Positions 8,327 to 18,194 of a stretch of DNA of 64,000 nucleotides are shown here, piece by piece. This stretch comes from Azospirillum brasilense. Lineage in GTDB: Bacteria > Pseudomonadota > Alphaproteobacteria > Azospirillales > Azospirillaceae. A model generated the notes under the pieces. That model saw nothing but the letters and a program-made list of their open reading frames with translations, did no database searches and was not told the origin of the DNA. The translations under genes were made by a program, and so were the position numbers. Where the stretch lies: the NCBI RefSeq assembly GCF_022023855.1, contig NZ_CP059451.1:186001-250000 (forward strand), given 5' to 3'. Numbering within the stretch: position 1 is the first letter of the stretch; each line of letters starts with the position of its first letter.

Positions 8327-9181
8327 GTGCACTGATCAGAATTCCACAACCGCTCTGGACGGTCGCTTACCGGCGGTCTCCACCGACATCGCTGCTCATG
8401 CATCTCGGAACCCACCAGGAAGGCTCAGCCTGCGCAGCAAGCTCTCCGTTGGGTTCCGTCAGCCTTCGTGTCAGCTTGATCGTTTCGGCGGTGCTGCCGT
8501 AGATAAACTCCCCGTTCTCATGACATCGGAAAGGAGCGGTTCCGGCACGGTCCGCCTAAGCCGCCGCTTTCGCCACTCAGCAGGGGAACGATAACGCGTA
8601 GCTGAGCTTAAGTTCATGCCGCGTTCTCACCTCCCGGACAATTTGCGCACTTTCGTGTAGTGACCCCGATGAGGCGCAAGCGACCGAGGTGGCCATCGCC
8701 GCCGCGGCCCTCAACCGCATGCTCGACCTCGGACGCCCGAACTCTGTCCGCGTCGCCTGATCATGGGGGTGAGTCAGGCGGAACTGTAACCCCGGCCACC
8801 TCCGTGCAACACGCTGCATCACGCGGGACATGCGGGGCGAGACACGTCTCGCCGAACGCGCCTTCAACAGCGGACTTGGCGTGCTCGCCCAGGCCGTGCA
8901 GTTCATCAGCCAGCAGTTCGAACCTCAGGCCGCGTTGCATCGGCAGTGATGCCGGTGGCCATCATCACGCGCCTGCAGCAAGAGCTTGCAACAGAGCCTG
9001 CGGGATTTTATGGCGTTGTGACAAAATATTTCAATTTTTGACATAACGCTCTGTCGATTGAACACGCAATAGGCCTTCTGATAGATAGAAATTTGTAGGC
9101 AATCTATCTATTGCAAAACAATCGTCACGCGAATGCGATAGGCCGGTTGCCCTAAGTGATGGAAACAGCAAGGGCACAGTG
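8327..9181. other. Gene-poor stretch before the giant RTX gene
   Basis: No intact gene is seen. Besides the transposase relic at 8668-8760 there is a short frame at 8830-8949 reading MRGETRLAERAFNSGLGVLA and onward to a 39-residue end; it looks protein-like but I do not recognise it. From about 9010 the DNA turns AT-rich and should hold the promoter of the RTX gene. An inverted repeat ATAGATAG (9081-9088) / CTATCTAT (9104-9111) lies ~70 bp before the start codon and is a candidate operator. Confidence 0.5.
8668..8760 (+). pseudogene. C-terminal relic of an IS5-family transposase
   Basis: Thirty-one codons in one frame end in a stop and read VAIAAAALNRMLDLGRP before a SVRVA end. This matches the last residues of many IS5-family transposases (AAIGVAVLNRML...GRP.SVR). 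Nothing upstream in frame continues the match. It is debris of an old insertion. Confidence 0.45.
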
Positions 9182-12100
9182 ATGGACACGACCAACCTCA
9201 TCGCTTCCGCCGTCACTTGGACGATTCCGCGTCCTGCCGATCCCACCGCCAACGGTGGGCGCATGGAGGCCGTGTTCATCGATACCGGCCTTGTCGATTG
9301 GCAGACACTCATGGCGGGCGTGGCGGCGGGGATCGAGATCGTGCTCCTCGACGGCTCGGCGGATGGGCTGGCCCAGATGGCGGCTTGGGCGGCGGGGCGG
9401 TCGGGTTATGACGCCATCCATGTGCTGAGCCACGGCGCCGCTGGACAGGTCCGGCTGGGCGCGCTCCTGCTCGACACCGCCGCCGTGGCGGACCGCTCCG
9501 CCGAACTGGCCGCGCTCGGCGGCGCGCTGACGCAAACGGGCGACCTGCTGCTCTACGGCTGCGATGTGGCGAGCGGAAACGGCGCGTCCTTCATCGCCGC
9601 CTTGGCCGAAGCGACCGGGGCGGACGTCGCCGCCTCCACTGATCGGACGGGCAGTTTCGCCATCGGGGCGAACTGGACCCTGGAGGTTGGAATAGGAAGC
9701 CTAGAAGCCACTTCGCTGGCGTTTGAAAGCTATGCCTATGCGCTGGACACCCTCACCGGCGGCGCCAACAACGACACGCTGACCGGCACCGCCGGCAACG
9801 ACGTGATCAATGGCAACGACGGCAACGACAGCCTCCTCGGCGGCGACGGCGCCGACACCATCAACGGCGGTAACGGCAACGACACCATCGTCGGCGGTGA
9901 CGGCAACGACAGCCTGATGGGTGGCAATGGGAACGACAGCCTGGACGGTGGTGCGGGCGACGACAAATTGTACGGCGAACTTGGCGACGACACCTTGAAC
10001 GGAGGTGGCGGCAACGACAGCCTCTTGGGCGGTGACGGCAACGACGTACTCAATGGCGAGGCCGGCAACGACACGATCCAGGGCGGCAACGGCAACGACA
10101 CGATCCAGGGCGGCGACGGCAACGACACCATCGTCGGCGGGGCTGGAAACGATTCCATCGTCGGCGGAGCCGGGAACGACGTCATCGGTTACACCAGCGG
10201 CTCCGAACTCGGCGCCGGCGAGTTCATCGACACCGGGGACGGCAACGACATCATCCGCTTCTACAGCACGACGCCTGGCGACACGCTGGTTCTTCCCGGC
10301 ACCCTGACGGACTCGAACAACACCCTCACCGTTGCCATCACGGGCGGATACAGCAGTCAGACCACCCTCACCGGGCTGAAAATCGACGCATCCGCCGTGA
10401 CGCTCTCGGGCGGCCTCACGATGAACGGCGGCGGCGGGTCCGACGTGCTCACCGGCACGGTGCAGGGCGACTCGCTCAAAGGCGGCGACGGCGACGACAC
10501 GCTCAACGGCGGGGCCGGCAACGACACGCTCAACGGCGAGGCCGGCACCGACGTGCTCAACGGCGGCGCCGGGGACGACGTTTTCCTCGACCCCAACGGC
10601 GACATCATCACGACGCTGGAAAGCGGCGATGTCATCCGGCTGACCGGCGGCGCCGCCAAGGCCCTCTCCTCCAGCCATCTGCAGTACGACAGCGGCACCA
10701 AGACGCTGACGGTGGACTGGGACAAGGACGGCACCTTCGGGGGAGGGAGCGACGTCGTCATCACCTTCACCAACGCGCCGAGCCTGACGACCTTCTCGGT
10801 CACCGACACCGGCGCCTTCGCCGACATCCGGATGGGGGCCGCCCAGACCGGTCCGACCGTCACGGACGGGAACATCGCCATCTCCGGCGGTACCGGCACC
10901 GGTGGCGCGTACAAGATCGGCGACACCGTCACCGCGACCTGGGACAACACCGCCACCGGCGACAACAACACCGGCGCCGTCACCGGCGTGACAATGGACT
11001 TCAGCCAGTTCGGCGGCGGCTCTGCGGTCGCCGCGACGAACAACAACGGGCTGTGGACCGCGACCTACACCATCGCGGCCGGCTCCATCGACGCCACCAA
11101 CCGCAATGTGTCGGTCACCGCGACCGCGGCCTCGGGCAGCACCACGCGGGCCGACGGCACCAACGCCACGGTGGACAATGTGGCGCCCACGCTGACGCTG
11201 GGCAACATGGCGGGCCAGGCGTCGCTGGTCGGCACGAACAGCACGCTGCGCATCGGCAGCACGGTGACGGCGATCTGGGACAACAGCGGCAGCGGCGACG
11301 GAAGCGACAACACCGACACGATCGCCGGCGTGACGGCGGACTTCAGCCAGTTTGGCGGCGGTTCCGCGGTTGCCATGACGAACACCGGCGGCGTCTGGAC
11401 CGCGACCTACACCATCGTCGCCGGCAGCCTCGACACCACCGGCCGCAACGTCTCGATCACGGTCACCGACAACGCCGGAAACAGCAAGACGCTGACCGAC
11501 ACCGCCAACCACAAGCTGGACAACGTGGCGCCCACGGTGACGGACGCCAACATCGCCATCTCCGGCGGTACCGGCACCGGCGGCGCCTACAAGATCGGCG
11601 ATACGGTCACGGCGACGTGGAACAACACGCTGGGCGGTGACAACAACACCGACACGCTGACCAGCGTGACGATGGACTTCAGCCAGTTCGGCGGCGGTTC
11701 GACGGTCGCGGCGACCAACAGCAACGGCGTCTGGACCGCGACCTACACCATCACGGCCGGCTCCATCGACGCCACCAACCGCAACGTGTCCGTGTCTGTC
11801 ACCGACAACGCCGGCAACAAGACCACCACCGCCGACGCCGCTAACGCCATCCTGGACAATCAGGCGCCCAAGGCAACCGATCCGGCGATTTCCATCTCCG
11901 GCGGGACGGGAACCGGCGGCGCCTACAAGATCGGCGACACCGTCACGATGACGTGGAACAACACGGTCAGCGGCGACAACAACACCGACACGCTGGCCGG
12001 TGTCACGGTGGACTTCAGCCAGTTCGGCGGCGGCTCCGCGGTCGCGGCGACCAACAGCAACGGCGTCTGGACCGCCACCCACGCCATCACTTCGGCACCC

Positions 12101-15100
12101 GGCGGAACCACGAACCTCAACGTGTCGGTCACCGTCACCGACAACGCCGGCAACGTGAAGACGACGGCGGACACCACCAACGCAACGCTGGACGTCGCCG
12201 CTCCCACGGTGACGGACGCGGCGATCGCCATCTCCGGCGGCACCGGCACCGGTGGCGCCTACAAGATCGGCGACACGGTCACGGCGACGTGGGACAACAC
12301 GCTGAGCGGCGACAACAACACCGACACGCTGGCCGGCGTGACGATGGACTTCAGCCAGTTCGGAGGCGGAACGGCCGTCGCCGCGACGAACAACAACGGC
12401 GTCTGGACAGCCACCTACACCATCACCGGCGGCTCCATCGACGACACGAGCCGCAACGTCTCGGTCTCCGCCTCGCTGGCGGGTGGCGGCACGAAGACGA
12501 CGGCCGACACGACCAACGTCACGGTGGACAACGTGGCGCCCACGGTGACCGACGGCCACTTGTCGATCTCCGGCGCGGCCGGGACCGGGGGCGCCTTCAA
12601 GATCGGCGACACCGTCACCGCGACCTGGGACGACACGCTGCTCAACGGCGACAACAACACCGACACGCTGTCCGGCGTGGCGTTCGATTTCTCCGCCTTC
12701 GGCGGCGGCAGCGCGGTGGCCGGCGTCAACAACGGCGGCGTCTGGACGGCGACCCACACCATCACCGCCGGTTCCCTCGACGCCACCAACCGCAACGTCT
12801 CGGTGACCGTCACCGACAATGCCGGCAACGCGACGACGACAGCGGACACCAGCAACGCCACGGTGGACAACATCGCGCCCACTGTCACCGACGCGAACAT
12901 TTCGATCTCCGGCGCGACTGGGATCGGCGGGGCGTACAAGATCGGCGATACCGTCACCGTGGTGTGGAATGGCACCGCCGACGGCAACACCGACACGCCG
13001 GCGGGTGTGACGGTGGACTTCAGCCAATTCGGCGGCGGCGGCGCGGTCGCGGCGACCAACAGCAACGGCGTCTGGACCGCCACCCACACGATCACCAGCG
13101 GTTCCATCGACGCCACCGGCCGCAATGTGTCCGTCACCGCCACCGACAACGCCGGCAACACGAAAACCGGCATCGACAGCAGCAACGCCCTCGTGGACAA
13201 CCGGGAACCGTGGGCGAGGGACAGCTTCATCGCGATCTCCGGCGCGACCGGAACCGGCGGGGCCTACAAGATCGGCGACACCGTCACCGCGACCTGGGAC
13301 AACAGGATGGTGGGGGGGGACAACAACACCGATTCCCTGACCAGCGTGACGTTCGACTTCTCCGCCTTCGGCGGCGGCAGCGCGATCGCGGCGACCCAAA
13401 ACAACGACATCTGGACGGCGACCTACACGATCACGGCCGGCTCCGTCGACGCCGCCAACCGCAACGTCTCGATCACCGTGACGGACGATGCCGGCAACAC
13501 GGCCACGGGGACCGACACGACCAACGCCACGGTGGACAACGTCGGCCCCACCGTCACCGACGCGAACATTTCCATCTCCGGTGGGACCGGAACCGGCGGC
13601 GCCTTCAAGGCCGGCGACACCGTCACCATGACCTGGGACAACACGCTCGCCGGCGACAACAACACCGACACGCTGGCCAGCGTGACCGTGGACTTCAGCC
13701 AGTTCGGCGGCGGCTCCGCGGTCACGGCGACCAACAGCAACGGCGTCTGGACCGCCACCTACACCGTCACCGGCGGTTCTGTCGACGCGGCGGGCCGCAA
13801 CCTCTCCGTGACCGTCACCGATGATGCCGGCAACACGACCACTCGGGCCGACACGACCAACGCCACGCTGGACAACGTCGTGCCCACCGTCACCGACGCG
13901 AACATCTCGATCTCCGGTGGGACCGGGACAGGCGGTGCTTTCAAGACCGGCGACACCGTCACCATGACCTGGAACAACACGGTCAGCGGCGACAACAACA
14001 CCGACACGCTGGCCGGCGTGATGATGGATTTCAGCCAGTTCGGCGGTGGCTCCGCGGTCGCGGCGACCAACAGCAACGGCGTCTGGACCGCGACCTACAC
14101 GATCACCGCGGGCTCCATCGATGCCACGGGCCGAAACGTATCGGTCTCCGTCACCGATGACGCCGGCAACGTCACCACGCGGGCGGATGGTACGAACGCC
14201 AGTGTGGACAACGTTGCCCCCACGGTGACCGACGCGGCGATCTTTATCTCCGGGGGTTCGGGCCCGGGCGGTGCCTACAAGGCCGGCGACACGGTCACCA
14301 TGACCTGGGACAGCACGGTTACTGGCGACAACAACACCGACACGCTGGCCGGCGTGTCGGTGGACTTCAGCCAGTTCGGCGGCGGCTCCGCGGTCGCGGC
14401 GACCAACAGCAACGGCGTCTGGACGGCCACCCACACCATCACCACCGGTTCGCTGGAGGCGGCCAACCGCAACGTCTCGGTCACCGTGACCGACAATGCG
14501 GGCAACGTCACCACGCGGGCGGACACGACCAATGCCACGGTGGACAACGCGCCTCCCCCCGTGCCGGCCATCACCGGCTTCTCCAGCGACACCGGAAGCT
14601 CGTCCAGCGACCACCTGACCAACGACACCACACTGGTGCTGAGCGGCACGGCGGAGGCCAACGCCCTGGTGACCGTCAAGCTGGGAGGGAACTCCATCGG
14701 CACGGCGAACGCCAACGGGTCCGGCGCCTGGACCTTCGACTACACCGGCACGGTTCTGCCGGCGGGCACGCACAGCTTCACCGCCACAGCCACCGACGCA
14801 GCGGGCAACGTGTCCACGGCCTCGTCGCCCTTCACCGTCACGGTGGACACCACCGTCCCGTCCGCCACCCTGACGCTGAGCGACACCAGCCTGGACGAGA
14901 CGGGCGCCGCGACCCTCACCATCACCTTCACCGAGGCGCCGGTCGGCTTCGCGCTCGACGACCTGTCGGTGAGCGACGCCACCCTGTCCAACCTGACGGT
15001 CCAGGCGGGCTCCAACGGGCTGGTCTACACCGCCACGCTGACGCCGAACCTGGACGTGGAGGCGACGGGCCGCACCGTCACGCTCGGCACCGGCTGGACC

Positions 15101-17287
15101 GACGCGGCGGGCAACGCGCCGGCGGCCACGGCGTCCTCGCCCGCCTTCTCCATCGACACGCTGGGTGCGGCGGGCGTCACCGTTACCCCGTCCGGTCTGG
15201 TGAGCAGCGAGGCCGGCGGCGCCGTCACCGTCGCCATCGCCCTGGCGACCCGACCGCGCGGCGACGTGACCATTCCGCTGTCCGTCTCGAAGCCCGGCGA
15301 GGCGCAGATTTCGGTCGGCAGCCTGACCTTCACCGCAGCCAACTGGAACACCCCGCAGACGGTCACCGTCACCGGCCTGGACGACCGCGTGAACGATGGC
15401 GCGCAGGCCTACGACCTCGTGCTCGGCGCGATCACCAGCACCGACAGCCGCTACGCCGGGCTCGATCCGGCGGATGTGGCGCTGAGCAACGCCGACAACG
15501 ATCCGCCGTCCATCGCGCTCGCCACGGCCACCCGCGACGACAGCACCACCGGTGACCCCACGGCCCGGCTCACCGGCACCGCCGACGCCGGTTCGAAGGT
15601 GGAGGCGTGGCGCGACCTGGACAACGACGGCGTCCTCGATCCGGAGGACACGCTGGTGACCTCGGTCCAGCTCGGGGACGGGGAGACCGCCTTCACGATC
15701 GACGTGCCGCTGCCGAACAACGCATTGACCGATCTGATCCTGGTGGCGGTGGACGCCGATGGGCACCGCACCGCTCCGCTCGACGTGACGCAGCGCTTCC
15801 GCACGGTGGAGACCGGTTCCGGCACCAACGTCACCAACCAAAGCAGTGTGGACAGCGATGGCAACGAGCGGGTGGACGTCGAGGCGGTATCGGAACAGGC
15901 CGGTGCGTCCGCCGAGGTGGTGCTGACCGACCAGACCGAGGAAGACGGCGAAGCCATGCTGACGGCCAGCGTGTCGGCGGGCACCCGGCTGGTTGCCAGC
16001 GGCCCGGCGACGCAGCAGAGCAGCGCGGTGGCCGGCCAGACGCTCAGCAATAGCCTGCTGACGCTCGCCGCCAGCGCCGACGAGACCGAACAGGCGGCCC
16101 TTCAGCAGATCGCCAGCCAGATGCCGGCGGTCACCGGGGCGCTCGGTTCCTCCACACCGGTCACGGTGCGCCAGATCGTGGTGACCGCCAGCTCCGGCGG
16201 GGCGACCACCGGCCCGGTGACCATCCGCGGCACGTCCGACCAGGGCGACGGCGTCGCAGCGGTCGTCCTGGACACCCGGCGGGCGGCGGGCAGCACCGAG
16301 GTCAACCTCGACAACGTCAGCATCGCGGTGGTCCTGGGCGAGGCGCGGATCAGCGGCGGCGAAGGCAACAACGCAGCCTACGGCGACGCCAGTGCGCAGT
16401 ACATGAAGATGGGACCGGGCGACGACACGCTGTCGGGCGGCGCCGGCAACGACACCATCGCCTCGACCACCGGCAACGACCTGCTGTCCGGCGACGAGGG
16501 CGACGACGTCGTTCATGGCGGCGAGGACAACGACACCGTGATCGGCGGGGCCGGCAACGACACGGTCGGCGGCGGCACGGGCAACGACTTTGTGTTCGGC
16601 GGCACCGGCGACGACCTGCTGTTCGGCGAGGACGGCGACGACTGGGTGATCGGCGGTGATGGCCGCGACGTCCTGTCCGGCGGAGCCGGCGACGACCTGC
16701 TGTTTGGCGAGGGCGGCAACGACACCCTCTTCGGCGGCGCCGGCAACGACACCGCCTTCGGCCAGGAGGGCGACGACATCCTGTCGCTGGACGCCGGCAA
16801 CGACATCGCGGACGGCGGCGACGGCAACGACACCCTCTTCGGCGGCGATGGCAACGACACCCTCTTCGGTGGGGCCGGGGCGGACCTGCTGTCGCTGGAT
16901 GCCGGCAACGACATCGCGGACGGAGGAGCGGGGAACGACACGCTGTTCGGTGGGGCCGGCAACGACACCCTCCTCGGCGGGGCCGGTGCGGACCTGATCG
17001 ACGGCGGGGAGGGCAACGACGTGATCTTCCTCATCAACGGGGCCGACACCGTGTGGGGCGGCGCCGGAAGCGACCTCTTCGCGCTTGGCAGCGGGGGCGG
17101 CCGGTCGGTGGTGATGGACTTCACCGCGGGCACCGACCGGCTCGCCCTGACCGACAGCTCGCTCGGCCTTGCCGGCGTGATCGCCTCGGCGCGGGTCGTC
17201 GGTGGCAGCACGGTGCTTGACCTGCGGCCTGGCAGCAGCGTTACCATCCAGGGCCAGACCGGGGATGTCGCGCGCTGGTTCGCCTGA
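9182..17287 (+). CDS. Giant secreted DUF4347 / Ig-repeat / RTX protein
   Basis: About 2,701 residues. Residues ~28-180 form a DUF4347 domain (IHVLSHGAAGQVRLG, LLLYGCDVASG). Next come GGxGxDxL calcium-binding nonapeptides (residues ~190-340 and ~420-470), then 11 tandem Ig-like repeats of ~112 residues (ISGGTGTGGAYKIGDTVT ... DFSQFGGGSAVAATN ... TVDNVAPTVTD). Other Ig-like modules and a Calx-beta-like stretch follow, then a second, denser RTX block (~2,410-2,620) and a C-terminal tail ending RWFA. There is no N-terminal signal peptide. RTX proteins of this layout leave by type I secretion through a C-terminal signal and fold in calcium, usually as adhesins or matrix proteins. GTG 9179 is an alternative start. 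Its homologue lies convergently at 18195-24346. No exporter genes are in the window. Confidence 0.9.
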   Translation: MDTTNLIASAVTWTIPRPADPTANGGRMEAVFIDTGLVDWQTLMAGVAAGIEIVLLDGSADGLAQMAAWAAGRSGYDAIHVLSHGAAGQVRLGALLLDTAAVADRSAELAALGGALTQTGDLLLYGCDVASGNGASFIAALAEATGADVAASTDRTGSFAIGANWTLEVGIGSLEATSLAFESYAYALDTLTGGANNDTLTGTAGNDVINGNDGNDSLLGGDGADTINGGNGNDTIVGGDGNDSLMGGNGNDSLDGGAGDDKLYGELGDDTLNGGGGNDSLLGGDGNDVLNGEAGNDTIQGGNGNDTIQGGDGNDTIVGGAGNDSIVGGAGNDVIGYTSGSELGAGEFIDTGDGNDIIRFYSTTPGDTLVLPGTLTDSNNTLTVAITGGYSSQTTLTGLKIDASAVTLSGGLTMNGGGGSDVLTGTVQGDSLKGGDGDDTLNGGAGNDTLNGEAGTDVLNGGAGDDVFLDPNGDIITTLESGDVIRLTGGAAKALSSSHLQYDSGTKTLTVDWDKDGTFGGGSDVVITFTNAPSLTTFSVTDTGAFADIRMGAAQTGPTVTDGNIAISGGTGTGGAYKIGDTVTATWDNTATGDNNTGAVTGVTMDFSQFGGGSAVAATNNNGLWTATYTIAAGSIDATNRNVSVTATAASGSTTRADGTNATVDNVAPTLTLGNMAGQASLVGTNSTLRIGSTVTAIWDNSGSGDGSDNTDTIAGVTADFSQFGGGSAVAMTNTGGVWTATYTIVAGSLDTTGRNVSITVTDNAGNSKTLTDTANHKLDNVAPTVTDANIAISGGTGTGGAYKIGDTVTATWNNTLGGDNNTDTLTSVTMDFSQFGGGSTVAATNSNGVWTATYTITAGSIDATNRNVSVSVTDNAGNKTTTADAANAILDNQAPKATDPAISISGGTGTGGAYKIGDTVTMTWNNTVSGDNNTDTLAGVTVDFSQFGGGSAVAATNSNGVWTATHAITSAPGGTTNLNVSVTVTDNAGNVKTTADTTNATLDVAAPTVTDAAIAISGGTGTGGAYKIGDTVTATWDNTLSGDNNTDTLAGVTMDFSQFGGGTAVAATNNNGVWTATYTITGGSIDDTSRNVSVSASLAGGGTKTTADTTNVTVDNVAPTVTDGHLSISGAAGTGGAFKIGDTVTATWDDTLLNGDNNTDTLSGVAFDFSAFGGGSAVAGVNNGGVWTATHTITAGSLDATNRNVSVTVTDNAGNATTTADTSNATVDNIAPTVTDANISISGATGIGGAYKIGDTVTVVWNGTADGNTDTPAGVTVDFSQFGGGGAVAATNSNGVWTATHTITSGSIDATGRNVSVTATDNAGNTKTGIDSSNALVDNREPWARDSFIAISGATGTGGAYKIGDTVTATWDNRMVGGDNNTDSLTSVTFDFSAFGGGSAIAATQNNDIWTATYTITAGSVDAANRNVSITVTDDAGNTATGTDTTNATVDNVGPTVTDANISISGGTGTGGAFKAGDTVTMTWDNTLAGDNNTDTLASVTVDFSQFGGGSAVTATNSNGVWTATYTVTGGSVDAAGRNLSVTVTDDAGNTTTRADTTNATLDNVVPTVTDANISISGGTGTGGAFKTGDTVTMTWNNTVSGDNNTDTLAGVMMDFSQFGGGSAVAATNSNGVWTATYTITAGSIDATGRNVSVSVTDDAGNVTTRADGTNASVDNVAPTVTDAAIFISGGSGPGGAYKAGDTVTMTWDSTVTGDNNTDTLAGVSVDFSQFGGGSAVAATNSNGVWTATHTITTGSLEAANRNVSVTVTDNAGNVTTRADTTNATVDNAPPPVPAITGFSSDTGSSSSDHLTNDTTLVLSGTAEANALVTVKLGGNSIGTANANGSGAWTFDYTGTVLPAGTHSFTATATDAAGNVSTASSPFTVTVDTTVPSATLTLSDTSLDETGAATLTITFTEAPVGFALDDLSVSDATLSNLTVQAGSNGLVYTATLTPNLDVEATGRTVTLGTGWTDAAGNAPAATASSPAFSIDTLGAAGVTVTPSGLVSSEAGGAVTVAIALATRPRGDVTIPLSVSKPGEAQISVGSLTFTAANWNTPQTVTVTGLDDRVNDGAQAYDLVLGAITSTDSRYAGLDPADVALSNADNDPPSIALATATRDDSTTGDPTARLTGTADAGSKVEAWRDLDNDGVLDPEDTLVTSVQLGDGETAFTIDVPLPNNALTDLILVAVDADGHRTAPLDVTQRFRTVETGSGTNVTNQSSVDSDGNERVDVEAVSEQAGASAEVVLTDQTEEDGEAMLTASVSAGTRLVASGPATQQSSAVAGQTLSNSLLTLAASADETEQAALQQIASQMPAVTGALGSSTPVTVRQIVVTASSGGATTGPVTIRGTSDQGDGVAAVVLDTRRAAGSTEVNLDNVSIAVVLGEARISGGEGNNAAYGDASAQYMKMGPGDDTLSGGAGNDTIASTTGNDLLSGDEGDDVVHGGEDNDTVIGGAGNDTVGGGTGNDFVFGGTGDDLLFGEDGDDWVIGGDGRDVLSGGAGDDLLFGEGGNDTLFGGAGNDTAFGQEGDDILSLDAGNDIADGGDGNDTLFGGDGNDTLFGGAGADLLSLDAGNDIADGGAGNDTLFGGAGNDTLLGGAGADLIDGGEGNDVIFLINGADTVWGGAGSDLFALGSGGGRSVVMDFTAGTDRLALTDSSLGLAGVIASARVVGGSTVLDLRPGSSVTIQGQTGDVARWFA
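10849..14550 (+). repeat. Eleven tandem ~337-bp repeats inside the RTX gene
   Basis: Each unit encodes ~112 residues running from a PTVTDxxIxISGG start to a NATVDN end. Units 1-11 follow without a break. Unit 2 is the most diverged (TLTLGNMAGQASLVGTNS replaces the usual start), and unit 7 is slightly shorter. Several units share near-identical DNA blocks coding SQFGGGSAVAATNSNGVWTA, which shows recent homogenisation or expansion. Confidence 0.92.
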
Positions 17288-17318
17288 TCGGGCGGTTGGG
17301 CGGCCCCCGCACCCCGGA

Positions 17319-18144
17319 GGGTGCTGTCAGGTTGGCGGGCGCGCCCTGTCCGCGGCAGGTTTCCGGTCATGAGCACGACGCCCAATCCGTACCATGGCTT
17401 CCGCTTTCCGACGGCGATCATCAACGAGGCCGTGTGGCTGTACCATTGTTTCAGCTTGAGCCTGCGCGAGGTCGAGGTGATCCTGGCCGCGCGCGGCATC
17501 GAGGTCAGCTACGAGACCATCCGGGAGTGGGGCCTGCGCTTTGGCCGGGCGTTCGCCACCACGCTCAAACGCCGTCGACCCCGGCCGGGCGACAAGTGGT
17601 TGCTGGACGAGGTGTTCATCCGCATCCGCGGCAAACAGCACTATTTGTGGCGGGCCATCGACCAGAATAGCGTTGTCCTCGACGTCCTGGTCCGGAGCCG
17701 GCGCAACACGAAGGCGGCCAAACGCTTTTTCCGCAAGCTGCTGAAAGGGTTGCGTTACGCCCCGCGTGTCATCGTGACTGACAAGCTGAAGTCATACGCG
17801 GCAGCAAAGAAGGATCTGAAGATCGGCGGCGAACACCGACAAAGCCGATATCTGAACAACGCCTGCGAAGTCTCGCTTCAGCCGACCCGGCGGCGCGAAC
17901 GGCACATGAGACGGTTCAAGTCCGCCAAGCATGCCCAACGTTTTCTTTCCACCCACAGCCCGATCCACAACCATTTCCAGCTGCGCCGCCATCTGATCTC
18001 CGCCACCGAGTACCGAGCCGCCCGAACTCGGGCCTTCTCCATCTGGCGCGAGGTGACCGGCCTCGCTCTGACCGCCTGAACCATCCAGAACGCAGGGTGT
18101 TCAGACCCTCAGTTCGCCAACCGACCGTGAAGTTGACAGTACCC
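17319..18144 (+). mobile_element. IS6-family insertion sequence, complete, no target duplication seen
   Basis: Ends GGGTGCTGTCA (17319-17329) and, inverted, TGACAGTACCC (18134-18144) match at 10 of 11 positions and enclose one transposase; the 826 bp fits the IS6 family. The flanking 8-mers (accccgga and tacggtat) differ, so the usual 8-bp duplication is absent. It sits 31 bp after the stop of one RTX gene and 50 bp from the stop of the other. Confidence 0.85.
17369..18079 (+). CDS. IS6-family transposase
   Basis: A 236-residue DDE transposase. The N-terminal HTH region reads LREVEVILAARGIEVSYETI. Catalytic Asp residues are in WLLDEVFIRIRGK and VIVTDKLKSYAA. The catalytic Glu is expected in the segment usually reading NNRAENSHQPTRRRER; here it is NNACEVSLQPTRRRER, which keeps the Glu but changes neighbours. 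HMRRFKSAKHAQRFLSTH near the end is family-typical. The frame is intact, so the element may be active. The start is ATG 17369. Confidence 0.93.
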   Translation: MSTTPNPYHGFRFPTAIINEAVWLYHCFSLSLREVEVILAARGIEVSYETIREWGLRFGRAFATTLKRRRPRPGDKWLLDEVFIRIRGKQHYLWRAIDQNSVVLDVLVRSRRNTKAAKRFFRKLLKGLRYAPRVIVTDKLKSYAAAKKDLKIGGEHRQSRYLNNACEVSLQPTRRRERHMRRFKSAKHAQRFLSTHSPIHNHFQLRRHLISATEYRAARTRAFSIWREVTGLALTA

Positions 18145-18147
18145 TAC

Positions 18148-18182
18148 GGTATCCGCCACGTCCGGGTGTCGCGGCGGATACC
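18148..18182 (-). terminator. Stem-loop after the minus-strand RTX gene
   Basis: GGTATCCGCC (18148-18157) and GGCGGATACC (18173-18182) form a perfect 10-bp stem with a 15-base loop, 13 bp beyond the stop of the minus-strand RTX gene and 3 bp from the IS6 end. No T-tract follows. Confidence 0.6.
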
Positions 18183-18194
18183 GACTGACGGTGG

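Noticed and set aside
9752..10580. Short-period repeats that could be taken for a CRISPR or minisatellite
   Set aside because: They are the coding pattern of GGxGxDxL nonapeptides in frame, without spacers.
9701..16516. A 2,271-codon open frame on the minus strand inside the first RTX gene
   Set aside because: It mirrors the repeats of the sense gene, is low-complexity (Arg/Gly/Val/Asp) and has no domain. Long antisense frames are expected opposite highly biased GC-rich repeats.
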